NCBI GenBank assembly: GCA_965662045.1
Contig: CBFIGE010000011.1
Coordinates: 1 to 64,000 of the forward strand
Source of the DNA: UBA3478 sp965662045
GTDB taxonomy: Bacteria > Bacteroidota > Bacteroidia > Flavobacteriales > Flavobacteriaceae
Direction: 5' to 3'
Length of the DNA: 64,000 nucleotides
Shown: piece by piece, positions 43,848-53,806 of the stretch
How the letters are laid out: the number at the start of each line of letters is the position of its first letter
How positions within the stretch are numbered: the stretch's first letter is position 1
Made by a program: the position numbers and the translations under genes
The notes under the pieces: generated by a model
The model's database searches: none
Told to the model about the DNA's origin: nothing
The model's input: only the letters and a program-made list of their open reading frames with translations

Positions 43848-45769
43848 AATCCTTGTTGTTTTCCTTTTCTAAATTTTCCTTCGATTTTCTTTTTACCGTT
43901 GGGGTAGAAACTCACGTAATCACCATTGAGTTCGCCATTTTTGAGTTCTACTTTGATTCTAATTGCTCCATTGCTGTAAAAGAGCTCGTATTTCTTGGCT
44001 TCCATGTCTGATGGATGTAAATCTCCTACATAAAAAGCGTCTTCTTCATTTTCGGGCCAATCGTAAATATCTTCAAAGTGATAAGTCTCAAAATCTTGTA
44101 TTTCTTCAAGATCTTCAAAATGAATATACGAGGCTTTCATTTCACTTTCAAACCCCACCTCTTTCGTTTTCAATTCTACTCCAATTTGAGGAAAACTCAT
44201 TAGGTAGTTTTTGTTTTTAGTGAGGCTTTGCCGCATTTCATAATCAGCATACGAGAGTAGCGTTTCATATAGAATAGGTGCGTTGACATAGGCGAAAACG
44301 GGCGCCTGATCATTAAAACGCTGATTAAACTTGGTGAAGCTTTGTGAATAGTCCATTGTAGTTTCTTCCACATGAGCTTTTATCATTGTCTTTAAAGCAT
44401 TAGGATTATCAGCAAAAACTACTATATCATTGATTAAGGTGTAATAAGGCTTTTCAAAATTTTGAAACAGTTTTCCAAAGAACACCTTAAAAAATCCTTT
44501 AAGGGCGAGGTATCTGATTTGGTGATTGTAATAATTAATCGTTTCAAATTTGATTGGTGTTTTTCGTCTGATTTGACGCTCAAGCCGGCCTAATTCCTGC
44601 GCCGCTATTTTCTTATCTTTTACGCGAAGTCCCAATACCATTTCAATTTTGTTGACTTCAAAAGCAGATTCAAATTGAAAAATGGAAACTTCAGAATCAA
44701 CCCACTTAATTAAACTTTGCATTAAATCGAAATCCAAATATTTGCTCAACTTTTTGATGTTTTCTTCGTACGAATTGACCTCTTTTTCATCTACCATAGA
44801 AGAAGCTTTTAGGTTTTCGATAAACAATTCCAAATTGTCAAAAGTATAACTCAGATAAAGTCCAGTTCTTATTGGTGCTATGTTATATGCCGTTCGCTCA
44901 GATGAACCAGAGTTGTGCAATGCTTCTATATACGATTTAGAATTTTGGGCGATGAGGGTACTTCCTTCTGCTTGAAGCACATTGTCTTTGTCTATACTAA
45001 AATTCAAACCACTGAAGGTGAAGTTTTGGCCCAACTGCGCGGTAAAACCAGAATCTTCAGCAGCGTATCTATTTAAAAAATCCTCTAATTCTGAAAATTG
45101 AATTAGAAATCGCACTCGATCTTCTTCAAGTTCAAGATGTAATTCTTCAAAGTTATCAGCCTGATACCAGTCTCGAATTTTGTACCCATCTAAGGCTTCT
45201 TGAAGAAGTTTACGTTCATAACTGACCACCAATTGACGGTCAATAATGGCCACAAAAAAACGTTCGGCAGAATTAGGTTCGTAGATTTCTATAAGGTCAT
45301 GAGAATTTATAGTAGTCTCCGTAACCAAGTATTCAGGCTCAAGCCAGTTTTTTAGTTGTGTTTTAAATAGCGCTAAACGAGATAAACTCTTTAAATCAAC
45401 TGCGTAGAGATAGCCCAATTCTAAATTTGGCATCAAATGCATTGAGAAATAAACCGTTCTATCGTTAAGCAACTCCATGAGGTTTTCATTTTTTTGAAAA
45501 AGAGTGTCGAAGTCAGACATTCCTTCCATCATTTCTTGTAGGTAGGGATGGGTCTGAATGTACTGCCAAGGTTCAGAGTTTCGAACCTCTTGCCAATTAT
45601 TCCAAGGGTTATTGGTCTCTGCGATCACTATTGCATCATTTGGAATTAATGCTAAAGGATTATTCTGTTCCTGTTTTGCAGGAAGAATGATGTAAATAAT
45701 GGATACTCCTACAAGTAAAACAAGGATCAGAAGTGGAATGAGTATCCACTTTATTTTGGATTTTTTCAT
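43796..45769 (-). CDS. DUF3352-like protein with C-terminal YwqK/MORN-type repeats
   Basis: 657 residues. One N-terminal transmembrane helix (KWILIPLLILVLLVGVSIIYIIL) is followed by a large beta-rich domain similar to DUF3352 (NPLALIPNDAIVIAETNNPW, then long alternating strands). The last 65 residues have YwqK/MORN-like repeats (KYELFYSNGAIRIKVELKNG, then GDYVSFYPNGKKKIEGKF). It is likely anchored in the inner membrane with the domain in the periplasm. The function is unknown. It overlaps the upstream ACT-like gene by 4 bases (ATGA). Confidence 0.75.
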   Translation of the reverse strand: MKKSKIKWILIPLLILVLLVGVSIIYIILPAKQEQNNPLALIPNDAIVIAETNNPWNNWQEVRNSEPWQYIQTHPYLQEMMEGMSDFDTLFQKNENLMELLNDRTVYFSMHLMPNLELGYLYAVDLKSLSRLALFKTQLKNWLEPEYLVTETTINSHDLIEIYEPNSAERFFVAIIDRQLVVSYERKLLQEALDGYKIRDWYQADNFEELHLELEEDRVRFLIQFSELEDFLNRYAAEDSGFTAQLGQNFTFSGLNFSIDKDNVLQAEGSTLIAQNSKSYIEALHNSGSSERTAYNIAPIRTGLYLSYTFDNLELFIENLKASSMVDEKEVNSYEENIKKLSKYLDFDLMQSLIKWVDSEVSIFQFESAFEVNKIEMVLGLRVKDKKIAAQELGRLERQIRRKTPIKFETINYYNHQIRYLALKGFFKVFFGKLFQNFEKPYYTLINDIVVFADNPNALKTMIKAHVEETTMDYSQSFTKFNQRFNDQAPVFAYVNAPILYETLLSYADYEMRQSLTKNKNYLMSFPQIGVELKTKEVGFESEMKASYIHFEDLEEIQDFETYHFEDIYDWPENEEDAFYVGDLHPSDMEAKKYELFYSNGAIRIKVELKNGELNGDYVSFYPNGKKKIEGKFRKGKQQGLWRYYSAENKILERKRF

Positions 45770-46425
45770 AAGTTCTTCAGCGCTTTGATGATACTAAAGG
45801 CTTTATCTGCCTGTATGTCATCTACCAAAATAGTAAATTCATTGGTTGTAGATATCACTTGGTACAACACAATTCCTTCACAGGCTAAGCGTTGAAAAAT
45901 AAAATAATAGATTCCAGGAACCGTAACATTCTCTGAGGGGAGCTTTACACTTACTGAAGCCAGTTGCTCAGCCTTCTGCGTACATATTTCATTTTTAAAA
46001 ATACGCTCAACAGTCTTCTCCAATCGAGTTGACACAACGATATTGATTTCATTTACTCCTCTAGAAGAAGTGTAAAAAATATCTGGCATATTTTCAATCT
46101 CACGCATAAGGTCAAGCTGACTAGATAGAATCGAAGGGGTCAGTTGAAAAGTGTAATCAGTCAACGAAGAGCGCACTGTAATTTCACCAATATCTTTGAG
46201 GACTTTTACAATTTTATGTGTAGCTAAGAATTCCAGATTCTCCGAAAGTCGTTTTAGTGCCATTACAATTGCCCCATCTCGCACTTCTTTTCGCAGTACT
46301 TCTTCGACCTCTGGTTTGATATAACGAGAGAGTGAAGTGAGATTTATAATACCTTCGGACAAGGCTGTTTGCAGAAAGGGTTTACGTCGAATATAACTTT
46401 CTACAACAGAAGATATAGTTTTCAT
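45766..46425 (-). CDS. ACT-like domain protein (often mislabelled aspartate kinase)
   Basis: 219 residues with no kinase domain. The N-terminal part (about 1-85) is helical and the rest has two ACT-like beta-alpha-beta halves (FQLTPSILSSQLDLMREIE; PGIYYFIFQRLACEGIVLYQVIST). In flavobacteria it is often annotated as aspartate kinase from the ACT region, which it is not. It probably binds a small-molecule ligand or mediates protein contact. It lies between YraN and DUF3352 in one operon, with a 42-base gap and a 4-base overlap. Confidence 0.7.
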   Translation of the reverse strand: MKTISSVVESYIRRKPFLQTALSEGIINLTSLSRYIKPEVEEVLRKEVRDGAIVMALKRLSENLEFLATHKIVKVLKDIGEITVRSSLTDYTFQLTPSILSSQLDLMREIENMPDIFYTSSRGVNEINIVVSTRLEKTVERIFKNEICTQKAEQLASVSVKLPSENVTVPGIYYFIFQRLACEGIVLYQVISTTNEFTILVDDIQADKAFSIIKALKNL

Positions 46426-46467
46426 ACAGTTTGTGTTATTTTCTCGAAATTGTTACAAAAATAACAA

Positions 46468-46830
46468 CTATCCGATAAAATACTGTACATCCTTAGTATG
46501 TTGAATATCAATCTCTCCATCTGTAATGACAACGCCAATAAAATCAACTTGCATTTCCTTATGGATTCCATTGGTTTTCATAAAGTGATATGTCGCTTTT
46601 AGAATACGCTGAAGTTGCCTTGTCGACAATCTATAAATCATCTGATTAGCATAGGCGCCTTTCGCTGTAGTTTTCACTTCGTAAGCAATAAGGTGATTTT
46701 TACAGAGTCCAATGATATCGACCTGGCATCTTAAAAACCGATAGTCAACAGCCAGAATCCGTACATTATTCTTTTGCAAATAAGCTTTGGCAATTTCTTC
46801 ACCTTCGAGGCCAATTTTATTTTTTTGCAC
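46468..46830 (-). CDS. YraN-family (UPF0102) endonuclease-like protein
   Basis: 120 residues. The start KIGLEGEEIAKAYLQKNN, the central CQVDIIG and the AYEVKTTAKG strand, corresponding to the family's E-x-D-I-I and V-E-V-K-T motifs of the restriction-endonuclease-like fold, are all present. The final Asp-rich tail is DIQHTKDVQYFIG. YraN proteins are commonly near ribonuclease HII genes, but not here. A nuclease role is suggested only by fold. It heads the minus-strand operon. Confidence 0.85.
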   Translation of the reverse strand: MQKNKIGLEGEEIAKAYLQKNNVRILAVDYRFLRCQVDIIGLCKNHLIAYEVKTTAKGAYANQMIYRLSTRQLQRILKATYHFMKTNGIHKEMQVDFIGVVITDGEIDIQHTKDVQYFIG

Positions 46831-46956
46831 AAGCTAAAGTTCGCTCGTAAGAGCAGTACTATTCGTATACTAAACATTTATAAACTTTTAATTAGACCTA
46901 AAATTTACTTTTCTCCCTATTTGAGTATCATTGTATGTCGAACATCACAATACAGC

Positions 46957-47169
46957 ATGAAAAAAATTTTAGCGCTCTTATTGTTTTCTTTGCTTGCCTG
47001 TAGTGAGGATAAAGACGAATGTCAAGGTAGTCCGCGCCTTGATATACCATGCCCTGCTATTTTTGATCCCGTCTGCGGCTGTAATGGGGTTACTTATGGC
47101 AATGCCTGCACAGCGACAGCATTTGGAATTCTCTCTTATGAACAAGGAAGTTGTGCCGATAAGCTCTAA
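46957..47169 (+). CDS. Kazal-type serine protease inhibitor domain lipoprotein
   Basis: 70 residues. A lipoprotein signal (MKKILALLLFSLLAC, lipobox LLAC) ends at Cys 15, then a Kazal-like domain CPAIFDPVCGCNGVTYGNACTA with further Cys to GSC near the C-terminus. The ATG at 46957 gives the signal peptide; an upstream in-frame extension does not. Kazal domains inhibit serine proteases and occur sporadically in Bacteroidota lipoproteins. It is likely on the cell surface or in the periplasm. The target is unknown. Confidence 0.8.
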   Translation: MKKILALLLFSLLACSEDKDECQGSPRLDIPCPAIFDPVCGCNGVTYGNACTATAFGILSYEQGSCADKL

Positions 47170-47195
47170 GCCTCTTATAAAGCATAAGAATTGTC

Positions 47196-47203
47196 TATTT
47201 TTG
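47196..47203 (+). promoter_or_regulatory. Probable -7 promoter element of metG
   Basis: TATTTTTG fits TAnnTTTG exactly, 34 bases before the preferred metG ATG at 47237 and 16 before the earliest ATG at 47219. Confidence 0.4.
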
Positions 47204-47236
47204 AACTGCCAATCTAAGATGATGAAGGACACTTCT

Positions 47237-49306
47237 ATGAAACTGAAGAACAGATACACCATAACCGCTGCACTACCATACACCAATGGCCCCATACATA
47301 TTGGACATTTGGCTGGAGTCTACGTACCTGCAGATATTTTTAGTCGTTATCTAAGACAAAAAGATAAAGATGTCGCTTTCATTTGTGGAAGTGATGAACA
47401 CGGAGTAGCCATTCCGATGCGTGCTAAAAAAGAGGGCAAGGAACCTCAAGATATTATCGACACTTATGACAAGATGATTCGTGAATCTTTTGAGGACTTT
47501 GGAATAACTTTTGACAATTATTCTAGAACTTCAAGAGCAATTCATCACGAAACAGCCTCAGCGTTTTTTAAAGAGCTCCATGAAAAAGGAGTCTTCGAAG
47601 AGCAAGTTTCCGAGCAACTTTACGATGATCAGGCGCAGCAGTTTTTAGCAGATCGTTTTGTGACTGGTACTTGTCCAAAATGTGGGCACCACGAAGCTTA
47701 TGGAGACCAGTGTGAAAAATGCGGTACTTCTTTAAACGCCACAGATCTCATCAATCCAATCTCTACACTAAGCGGTAGTAAACCCAGTTTGAAAAAAACA
47801 AAGCATTGGTTCTTGCCTCTCAATAATTTTGAAGGATTTTTAAAGAACTGGATTCTCAATGATCACAAAGAAGACTGGAAATCCAACGTTTACGGTCAGT
47901 GTAAATCATGGATTGATGACGGGCTCAAACCTAGAGCCGTGACTCGTGATTTAGATTGGGGAATACCTGTTCCAGCGGCCTATGAAGGAGCCCAAAAAGT
48001 GCTCTATGTTTGGTTTGAAGCCCCAATAGGTTACATTTCCTCTACCAAAGAATGGGCCGAACGTGAAGGAAAAGATTGGCAACCCTATTGGAAGGATGAA
48101 CAAACAGAATTAGTACACTTTATAGGTAAAGACAATATTGTCTTTCATTGCATCATCTTCCCCAGTATTTTAAAAGCAAAGGGCGATTATATTTTACCCA
48201 CACAAGTTCCCGCCAATGAATTCTTAAATCTTGAAGGTCAAAAGTTGTCGACTTCTAAAAATTGGGCTGTATGGTTGCATGAATACCTAGAAGAGTTTGA
48301 AGGAATGCAAGACGTTTTGCGTTATGCACTAACAGCGAACGCACCTGAAACCAAAGACAATGATTTCACTTGGAAAGATTTTCAAGCGCGTAACAACAAT
48401 GAACTAGTTGCCATTTTCGGAAACTACGTGAATCGCGTCGTGGTCCTCATGCACAAATATTACCAAGGAGAAATTCCTAAAGTTCAAGAATTAAATGCGC
48501 ACGAGTTAGAAATTTTGGCTCAGCTCAAGAGCTTTCCTTCAAAAATAGAATCTTCTTTGAATCGTTACCGATTTAGAGAAGCCTTAGGTGAACTCATGAA
48601 TCTTGCGCGTTTTGGCAATAAGTACTTGGCCGACGCCGAACCTTGGAAACGCATTAAAACAGAACCAGATCATGTGGCTCAGATTATGTATACGGCTATA
48701 CAGATAGTAGGTGCGCTTGCGGTGCTAAGCGAACCCTTCTTGCCTTTTACTTCAGCCAAACTAAAGGGTATTTTAGGTCTAGAGCTCAATCAAATTCATT
48801 GGAATGAAATCGCTCAAGAATCACACTTTATTAAGAGTGGTGCAAGACTCAATGAAAATCAACTCTTGTTTCGAAAAATAGAAGACAGTGAAATCGAAAA
48901 GCAATTGGAAAAACTAAACAATACAAAATTGGAAAACGCCTCTGAACAAAATCAATCAGCCATAGCTGAAATAAAACCTACAATTAATTTTGATGACTTC
49001 TCAAAATTAGATTTACGCGTAGGTCATATCATTAGTGCTGAAAAAATGCCAAAAGCAGATAAACTATTAGTCCTTCAAGTTGACCTAGGTATTGAAAAAA
49101 GGACAGTAGTCTCTGGCATAGCCATGTACTTTGAACCAAGTGAAATTATTGGTAAACAAGTAACCCTTGTAGCCAATCTAGCTCCCCGAAAATTACGAGG
49201 AGTAGAGAGTCAAGGAATGATACTTATGACAGAGAACGCAAAAGGTGAGCTTGTTTTTGTGAATCCTGATCAAGACGGCATTCCTGCCGGTAGCGACATT
49301 ACCTAA
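47237..49306 (+). CDS. metG: Methionyl-tRNA synthetase
   Basis: 689 residues from the ATG at 47237. In-frame ATGs at 47219 and 47222 are also possible; longer upstream extensions run into the Kazal gene and are implausible. Class I signatures are the HIGH box HIGHLAGV (about 19-22) and KLSTS (about 335), with a four-Cys zinc knuckle CPKCG...CEKCG (about 146-163). The C-terminal domain (about 583-689) is the tRNA-binding EMAP/Trbp111-like fold (DFSKLDLRVGHI). It charges tRNA-Met in the cytosol. Confidence 0.96.
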   Translation: MKLKNRYTITAALPYTNGPIHIGHLAGVYVPADIFSRYLRQKDKDVAFICGSDEHGVAIPMRAKKEGKEPQDIIDTYDKMIRESFEDFGITFDNYSRTSRAIHHETASAFFKELHEKGVFEEQVSEQLYDDQAQQFLADRFVTGTCPKCGHHEAYGDQCEKCGTSLNATDLINPISTLSGSKPSLKKTKHWFLPLNNFEGFLKNWILNDHKEDWKSNVYGQCKSWIDDGLKPRAVTRDLDWGIPVPAAYEGAQKVLYVWFEAPIGYISSTKEWAEREGKDWQPYWKDEQTELVHFIGKDNIVFHCIIFPSILKAKGDYILPTQVPANEFLNLEGQKLSTSKNWAVWLHEYLEEFEGMQDVLRYALTANAPETKDNDFTWKDFQARNNNELVAIFGNYVNRVVVLMHKYYQGEIPKVQELNAHELEILAQLKSFPSKIESSLNRYRFREALGELMNLARFGNKYLADAEPWKRIKTEPDHVAQIMYTAIQIVGALAVLSEPFLPFTSAKLKGILGLELNQIHWNEIAQESHFIKSGARLNENQLLFRKIEDSEIEKQLEKLNNTKLENASEQNQSAIAEIKPTINFDDFSKLDLRVGHIISAEKMPKADKLLVLQVDLGIEKRTVVSGIAMYFEPSEIIGKQVTLVANLAPRKLRGVESQGMILMTENAKGELVFVNPDQDGIPAGSDIT

Positions 49307-50208
49307 TGATACGTATAGCGTATCACCCCTGCTACTACCTCGATCTTCCTGAAGGCCATAGATTTCCTATGGACAAATATCGCCTGCTTCCCGAGCAACT
49401 TTTATACGAGGGATTATTTCAACAGGAGAACTTTTTTGCACCAGAAAAAATTGCACTAGAAAAAGTCTCCAGAGTGCATACCCAGGCGTATATTGACAAA
49501 TTGCTATCGCTGCAATTGTCTAAACAAGAAATTCGCAAATCTGGATTTCCCTTAAGTCAAGCACTCGTCGATCGCGAACAAATCATTGCACAAGGAACTA
49601 TATACAATGTGCATTACGCTATCGAAAGTGGCGTCTCTATGAATATTGCCGGCGGAACACATCACGCTTTCAGTGATCGTGCAGAGGCCTTTTGCTTCTT
49701 CAACGATCAGGCCATTGCTGCTCAGTATATCTTAGACCAAGGAATAGCTCAGAGAATAACCATAATAGATTTAGACGTTCATCAAGGAAATGGCACTGCC
49801 GAAATATTTTCAACAGTGCCTGAAGTTTTCACCTTTTCGATGCACGGTAAGGCCAATTATCCTTTTAAAAAAGAACAATCTGATTTAGATGTTGAACTCG
49901 AAAGTTCAATTACCGATGACGTCTATCTTCAATTACTTGAACAACACCTCAAGGAAATTCATCAGAAATTTGAACCTCAGTTTATCTTTTACCTCAGCGG
50001 CGTTGATATACTCAAGTCAGATAAACTTGGCAAACTCAATCTCAGTATTCAAGCCTGTAAAAGACGAGACGCAATTGTCCTTTCTTACGCAAAACACTAT
50101 CAAATTCCAATTCAAATATCCATGGGAGGGGGTTACTCACCTCAACTCAGGACAATTGTTGACGCTCATACCAACACCTTCAGAGAGGCACACCGTATTT
50201 TTACATAA
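49306..50208 (+). CDS. Histone deacetylase-family amidohydrolase
   Basis: 300 residues. Zinc and catalytic residues of the arginase/deacetylase fold are visible: GGTHHAF, DLDVHQGNGTA, then LSGVDIL and GGGYS. It resembles class II HDAC-like and acetoin-utilisation-type proteins of bacteria that remove acyl groups from polyamines or other small amines; the substrate is unknown. Its ATG overlaps the metG stop by one base (TAATG), and the spacer to the convergent ssb is zero. It is likely co-transcribed with metG. Confidence 0.88.
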   Translation: MIRIAYHPCYYLDLPEGHRFPMDKYRLLPEQLLYEGLFQQENFFAPEKIALEKVSRVHTQAYIDKLLSLQLSKQEIRKSGFPLSQALVDREQIIAQGTIYNVHYAIESGVSMNIAGGTHHAFSDRAEAFCFFNDQAIAAQYILDQGIAQRITIIDLDVHQGNGTAEIFSTVPEVFTFSMHGKANYPFKKEQSDLDVELESSITDDVYLQLLEQHLKEIHQKFEPQFIFYLSGVDILKSDKLGKLNLSIQACKRRDAIVLSYAKHYQIPIQISMGGGYSPQLRTIVDAHTNTFREAHRIFT

Positions 50209-50568
50209 CTACTCTTCTACCAATTCTTTTTCTAAGGGTTTACCCAACAATAAAACTTCGCTGCACTTCACCTCTGTGATGAACTTTCGCTCACCCTTAA
50301 TATCTTCATACGAACGTGTTTGAAGCTTTCCCTCAACCACAATCTCCTTTCCTTTGCGAACGTACTTTTCTACAATTTGCGCGAGTTTTTCCCATGCAAC
50401 CACATAGTGCCATTGCGTATCGGTAATTGGTTCGCCTTCTGAATTGGTGTACGATTCATTGGTGGCCATAGAAAACTTCGCCTTTTTTTTACCGCTTTTT
50501 AATTCTGATACTTCGGGATCGTTACCCACGTAGCCAATCAACTGTACTTTGTTTTTTAATGCATTCAT
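50209..50568 (-). CDS. ssb: Single-stranded DNA-binding protein
   Basis: 119 residues from the ATG at 50568 (MNALKNKVQLIGYVGNDPEV); a start 66 bases upstream gives an unlikely Lys-rich N-terminal extension. The OB fold shows GNDPEVSELKSGKKKAKFSMATNES, and TDTQWHYVVAWEKLAQIVEKYV and GKLQTRSYEDIKGERKF complete it. It lacks the acidic DDDIPF-like C-terminal tail of classical SSB and ends EKELVEE, so it may be a short or secondary SSB. It is convergent with the deacetylase-like gene. Confidence 0.88.
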   Translation of the reverse strand: MNALKNKVQLIGYVGNDPEVSELKSGKKKAKFSMATNESYTNSEGEPITDTQWHYVVAWEKLAQIVEKYVRKGKEIVVEGKLQTRSYEDIKGERKFITEVKCSEVLLLGKPLEKELVEE

Positions 50569-50689
50569 GTATAAACTATTTTTTCGAAAGGTCTGAATTG
50601 AATATAGCTTTATCTGTAATTTAAACATGTACAAACGTTTTTATATATTTAAGAATCTAATGCAATAACTACTAAACAAGATAAATACT

Positions 50690-53600
50690 ATGAAATCAAG
50701 AGGCTTACTTACATTGATACTAAGCTTAATCGCTAGTTTTACTTTCGGTCAAGAAGTCACTAGTGAATCCCTTAGCAATGCATCATTTAAAGGAATGAGC
50801 TGGAGAAATATTGGACCTTTTAGAGGAGGGCGAAGCGTCACTTCAACTGGGGTGCTCAAACAGGCGCACACCTATTACATGGGGTCTACCGGAGGTGGTA
50901 TTTGGAAAACTACTGACGATGGTTTAAACTGGAAAAACATCTCTGATGGATTTCTAAAAACAGGTACGGTGGGAGCTATTGCAGTTTCTGAATCAGACCC
51001 CAATGTGGTTTATGTCGGAATGGGAGAACACCCAGCTCGAGGTGTTATGACATCTATGGGAGACGGCATGTACAAATCTATGGATGCCGGTCAAAGCTGG
51101 TCTCATATTGGACTAGATTACAGTAGACACATTTCTGATGTTATCATTCATCCGAGTAATCCTGATGTGGTTTATGTCGCCGTTCAAGGAGCGCAATACG
51201 GAGACTCTGAAGACCGAGGTATCTACAAAAGCCTAGACGGTGGAAGTAGTTGGTCAAAAGTGCTGTACGTCGATCAGCGCACCGGAGCTTCTTCTTTGAC
51301 TATGGATATGAATAATCCCTTAGTCCTCTACGCATCTATGTGGGACCATCGAAGATATCCTTGGAAAATGGAATCTGGGGGAGCTGGTTCAGGTTTATAC
51401 AAATCGGTTGATGGAGGAATGAATTGGACTAAAATGAGTTCTGGCCTACCCGAAATAATGGGTAAATCTGGTATCTCCGTGTCTAGAGCTAACTCAAATC
51501 GAATCTTTGCAGTGATCGAAGCCGAGGGCGAAAAAGGAGGAGTATACCGTTCTGACAACCAGGGAAAATCATGGACGCAAACAAGTAAAGATCGTATTCT
51601 GATTACCAGATCGTGGTACTACATGGAAATTTTTGCAGACACCCAAGACGAAAACACAGTTTATGTACTGAATGCACCAATGCTTAAATCCATTGATGGC
51701 GGAAAGACCTTTAAACCCGTGAGAACTCCTCACGGAGACAACCATCACTTGTGGATTCACCCTGAGAATAATTCAGTAATGATTAACTCCAATGATGGTG
51801 GGGCTAATATTTCCAATAATGGAGGGATGAGCTGGAGTACACAATCCAATCAACCAACTGCACAATTTTATAGAGTTATTGCAGATCGTAAAATGCCCTA
51901 TTACGTTTATGGAGGGCAACAGGACAACAGTTCTGTAGCTATTGCAAGTCGCACTGATGACGGAGGAATAGATCACAAAGATTGGTTTTCGGGACCTGGT
52001 TGTGAGAGCGCTTTTATCGCATTTGACCCTGACAATCCTGAGATACTCTACGGAGGATGTTATCAAGGTATACTCGAACGATTTAATGTAAAATCATCGA
52101 CACATAAAGAAATTAAAGAATATCCCGAATTAGGATTAGGAAAATATCCGAGCACCTTTAAATACCGCTTCAATTGGAATGCGCCTCTTTTAGTTGACCC
52201 TTTTGATGCAAGTGTAATTTATCATGCAGGTAACGTAGTTTTCAAAAGTACAGACAAAGGACAATCTTGGACAGTAATCAGCCCAGACCTTACTAGGGAT
52301 GAAAAAGACAAGCACAATGAAGGAGGAGGTCCATTCACCAATGAAGGTGCTGGAGGAGAAAACTACAATACCTTGATGTCTTTAACTGCTTCTCCTCATG
52401 AACAGGGCGTAATGTGGGCTGGATCAGACGACGGACTAGTACACCTGACACAGGATGGAGGAAAAACTTGGAACAATGTGACTCCAAAAGGTATTTCAAA
52501 TTATATCATCAACAGCATAGAAGTATCCCCTCACGATGCCGCAACCGCTTACATCGCGGTTATGGGATATAAAAATATGGATCTCACACCTCATATTTTT
52601 AAAACCACTGATTACGGAAAAAAATGGAAAAGTATCACAGACGGTATTGAAGGCGAGCACACTTTTGTTAGAGTAGTGAGAGAAGACCCTATACGTAAAG
52701 ATTTACTTTACGCCGGAACCGAAACAGGATTGTTCATAAGTACAGACGGAGGAACACAATGGAATTCATTTCAATTAAATCTACCCGTGGTTCCGATAAA
52801 CGATTTAACAATTGCAGATAATGATCTAGTCGCCGCGACTGCAGGAAGATCTTTTTGGATCTTAGATGACCTCGGATTTCTTCAAGGTGCTGATAGCGAT
52901 TCTAAAAGTCAACTATTCAGTCCGAAGACGACCTATAGAATTATGGGTGGTCAAAGCAGGTCAACTACTCAAGGAACAAATCCGCTTCCAGGCGCAATTA
53001 TCGATTACTACCTCAGCGCAGAAGATGCTGAAAAAGAAATTAGAGTTGAAGTGCTCAATAAAAAAGGAGATCTAATTAGAAGTTACAGCAGTGGAGCTCC
53101 TGAAAACTTCAAAACTTGGCCAGGAGGCCCAAGCAAACCTTTAAGCCTTAAGAATACCGAAGGTTTTCATCGTTTTCATTGGGATTTGAGACATGAACCC
53201 CTCCCTAGCTTAGAAAATATTTTTGTTTTTGGAGGTCTTAGTGGGGCAAATGCTGCACCTGGAACCTACATGCTAAAGCTCTATATCGGTGATGAAATGC
53301 AAAGCACTGCTTTAGATCTTCAAGCAGATCCAAGAGTTGAAGCTACACTCGCCGCATACCAATCGCAGGAGGCTATGCTCAGTGCACTTGATCAAATGCT
53401 CACCCAAATGCATGATGATGTCAATTACGTTCGAACCGTAAAAAAAGAACTCAAGTGGGCTCAAAAGCGTCTAGATAAAGTTGACGAATTGTCGTCTGAA
53501 GCTCAAGACCTCATGGATAAAATCGTGGTTTGGGAAGAAAAAATCATCCAACCCAAACAAAAAACCTTTCAAGATGTCATCAATTTTCACAATAAACTTG

Positions 53601-53800
53601 GAGCAGACATGATTTATTTGAAGTCCTACATCGACTCTGACGATCCTGAACCAACACAGGGTGCACAGGAACGATTTGATGACCTCATCAATAAGTGGGA
53701 TGCCATAGTCGATGAGAAAAAGAGCATTGATGAAGCTATTGCTAAGTTTAATACGGCTTACTTAAAAGCAGAAGTACAACCCTTGAGCTCAGAAGAGTAA
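50690..53800 (+). CDS. Exported VPS10/BNR-repeat protein
   Basis: 1036 residues. A signal peptide (GLLTLILSLIASFTFGQ) is followed by two beta-propeller-like blocks with recurring Asp-box (BNR) motifs, S-x-D-G-G-x-S-W, at about 75-360 and 510-680. A C-terminal helical and beta domain follows (about 750-1036, helices with charged heptads). This resembles the sortilin/VPS10-type glycosyl-hydrolase-like proteins abundant in Bacteroidota, and is probably periplasmic or surface exposed. No sialidase active-site residues are evident. The catalytic activity is unknown. Confidence 0.85.
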   Translation: MKSRGLLTLILSLIASFTFGQEVTSESLSNASFKGMSWRNIGPFRGGRSVTSTGVLKQAHTYYMGSTGGGIWKTTDDGLNWKNISDGFLKTGTVGAIAVSESDPNVVYVGMGEHPARGVMTSMGDGMYKSMDAGQSWSHIGLDYSRHISDVIIHPSNPDVVYVAVQGAQYGDSEDRGIYKSLDGGSSWSKVLYVDQRTGASSLTMDMNNPLVLYASMWDHRRYPWKMESGGAGSGLYKSVDGGMNWTKMSSGLPEIMGKSGISVSRANSNRIFAVIEAEGEKGGVYRSDNQGKSWTQTSKDRILITRSWYYMEIFADTQDENTVYVLNAPMLKSIDGGKTFKPVRTPHGDNHHLWIHPENNSVMINSNDGGANISNNGGMSWSTQSNQPTAQFYRVIADRKMPYYVYGGQQDNSSVAIASRTDDGGIDHKDWFSGPGCESAFIAFDPDNPEILYGGCYQGILERFNVKSSTHKEIKEYPELGLGKYPSTFKYRFNWNAPLLVDPFDASVIYHAGNVVFKSTDKGQSWTVISPDLTRDEKDKHNEGGGPFTNEGAGGENYNTLMSLTASPHEQGVMWAGSDDGLVHLTQDGGKTWNNVTPKGISNYIINSIEVSPHDAATAYIAVMGYKNMDLTPHIFKTTDYGKKWKSITDGIEGEHTFVRVVREDPIRKDLLYAGTETGLFISTDGGTQWNSFQLNLPVVPINDLTIADNDLVAATAGRSFWILDDLGFLQGADSDSKSQLFSPKTTYRIMGGQSRSTTQGTNPLPGAIIDYYLSAEDAEKEIRVEVLNKKGDLIRSYSSGAPENFKTWPGGPSKPLSLKNTEGFHRFHWDLRHEPLPSLENIFVFGGLSGANAAPGTYMLKLYIGDEMQSTALDLQADPRVEATLAAYQSQEAMLSALDQMLTQMHDDVNYVRTVKKELKWAQKRLDKVDELSSEAQDLMDKIVVWEEKIIQPKQKTFQDVINFHNKLGADMIYLKSYIDSDDPEPTQGAQERFDDLINKWDAIVDEKKSIDEAIAKFNTAYLKAEVQPLSSEE

Positions 53801-53806
53801 AAAAGC

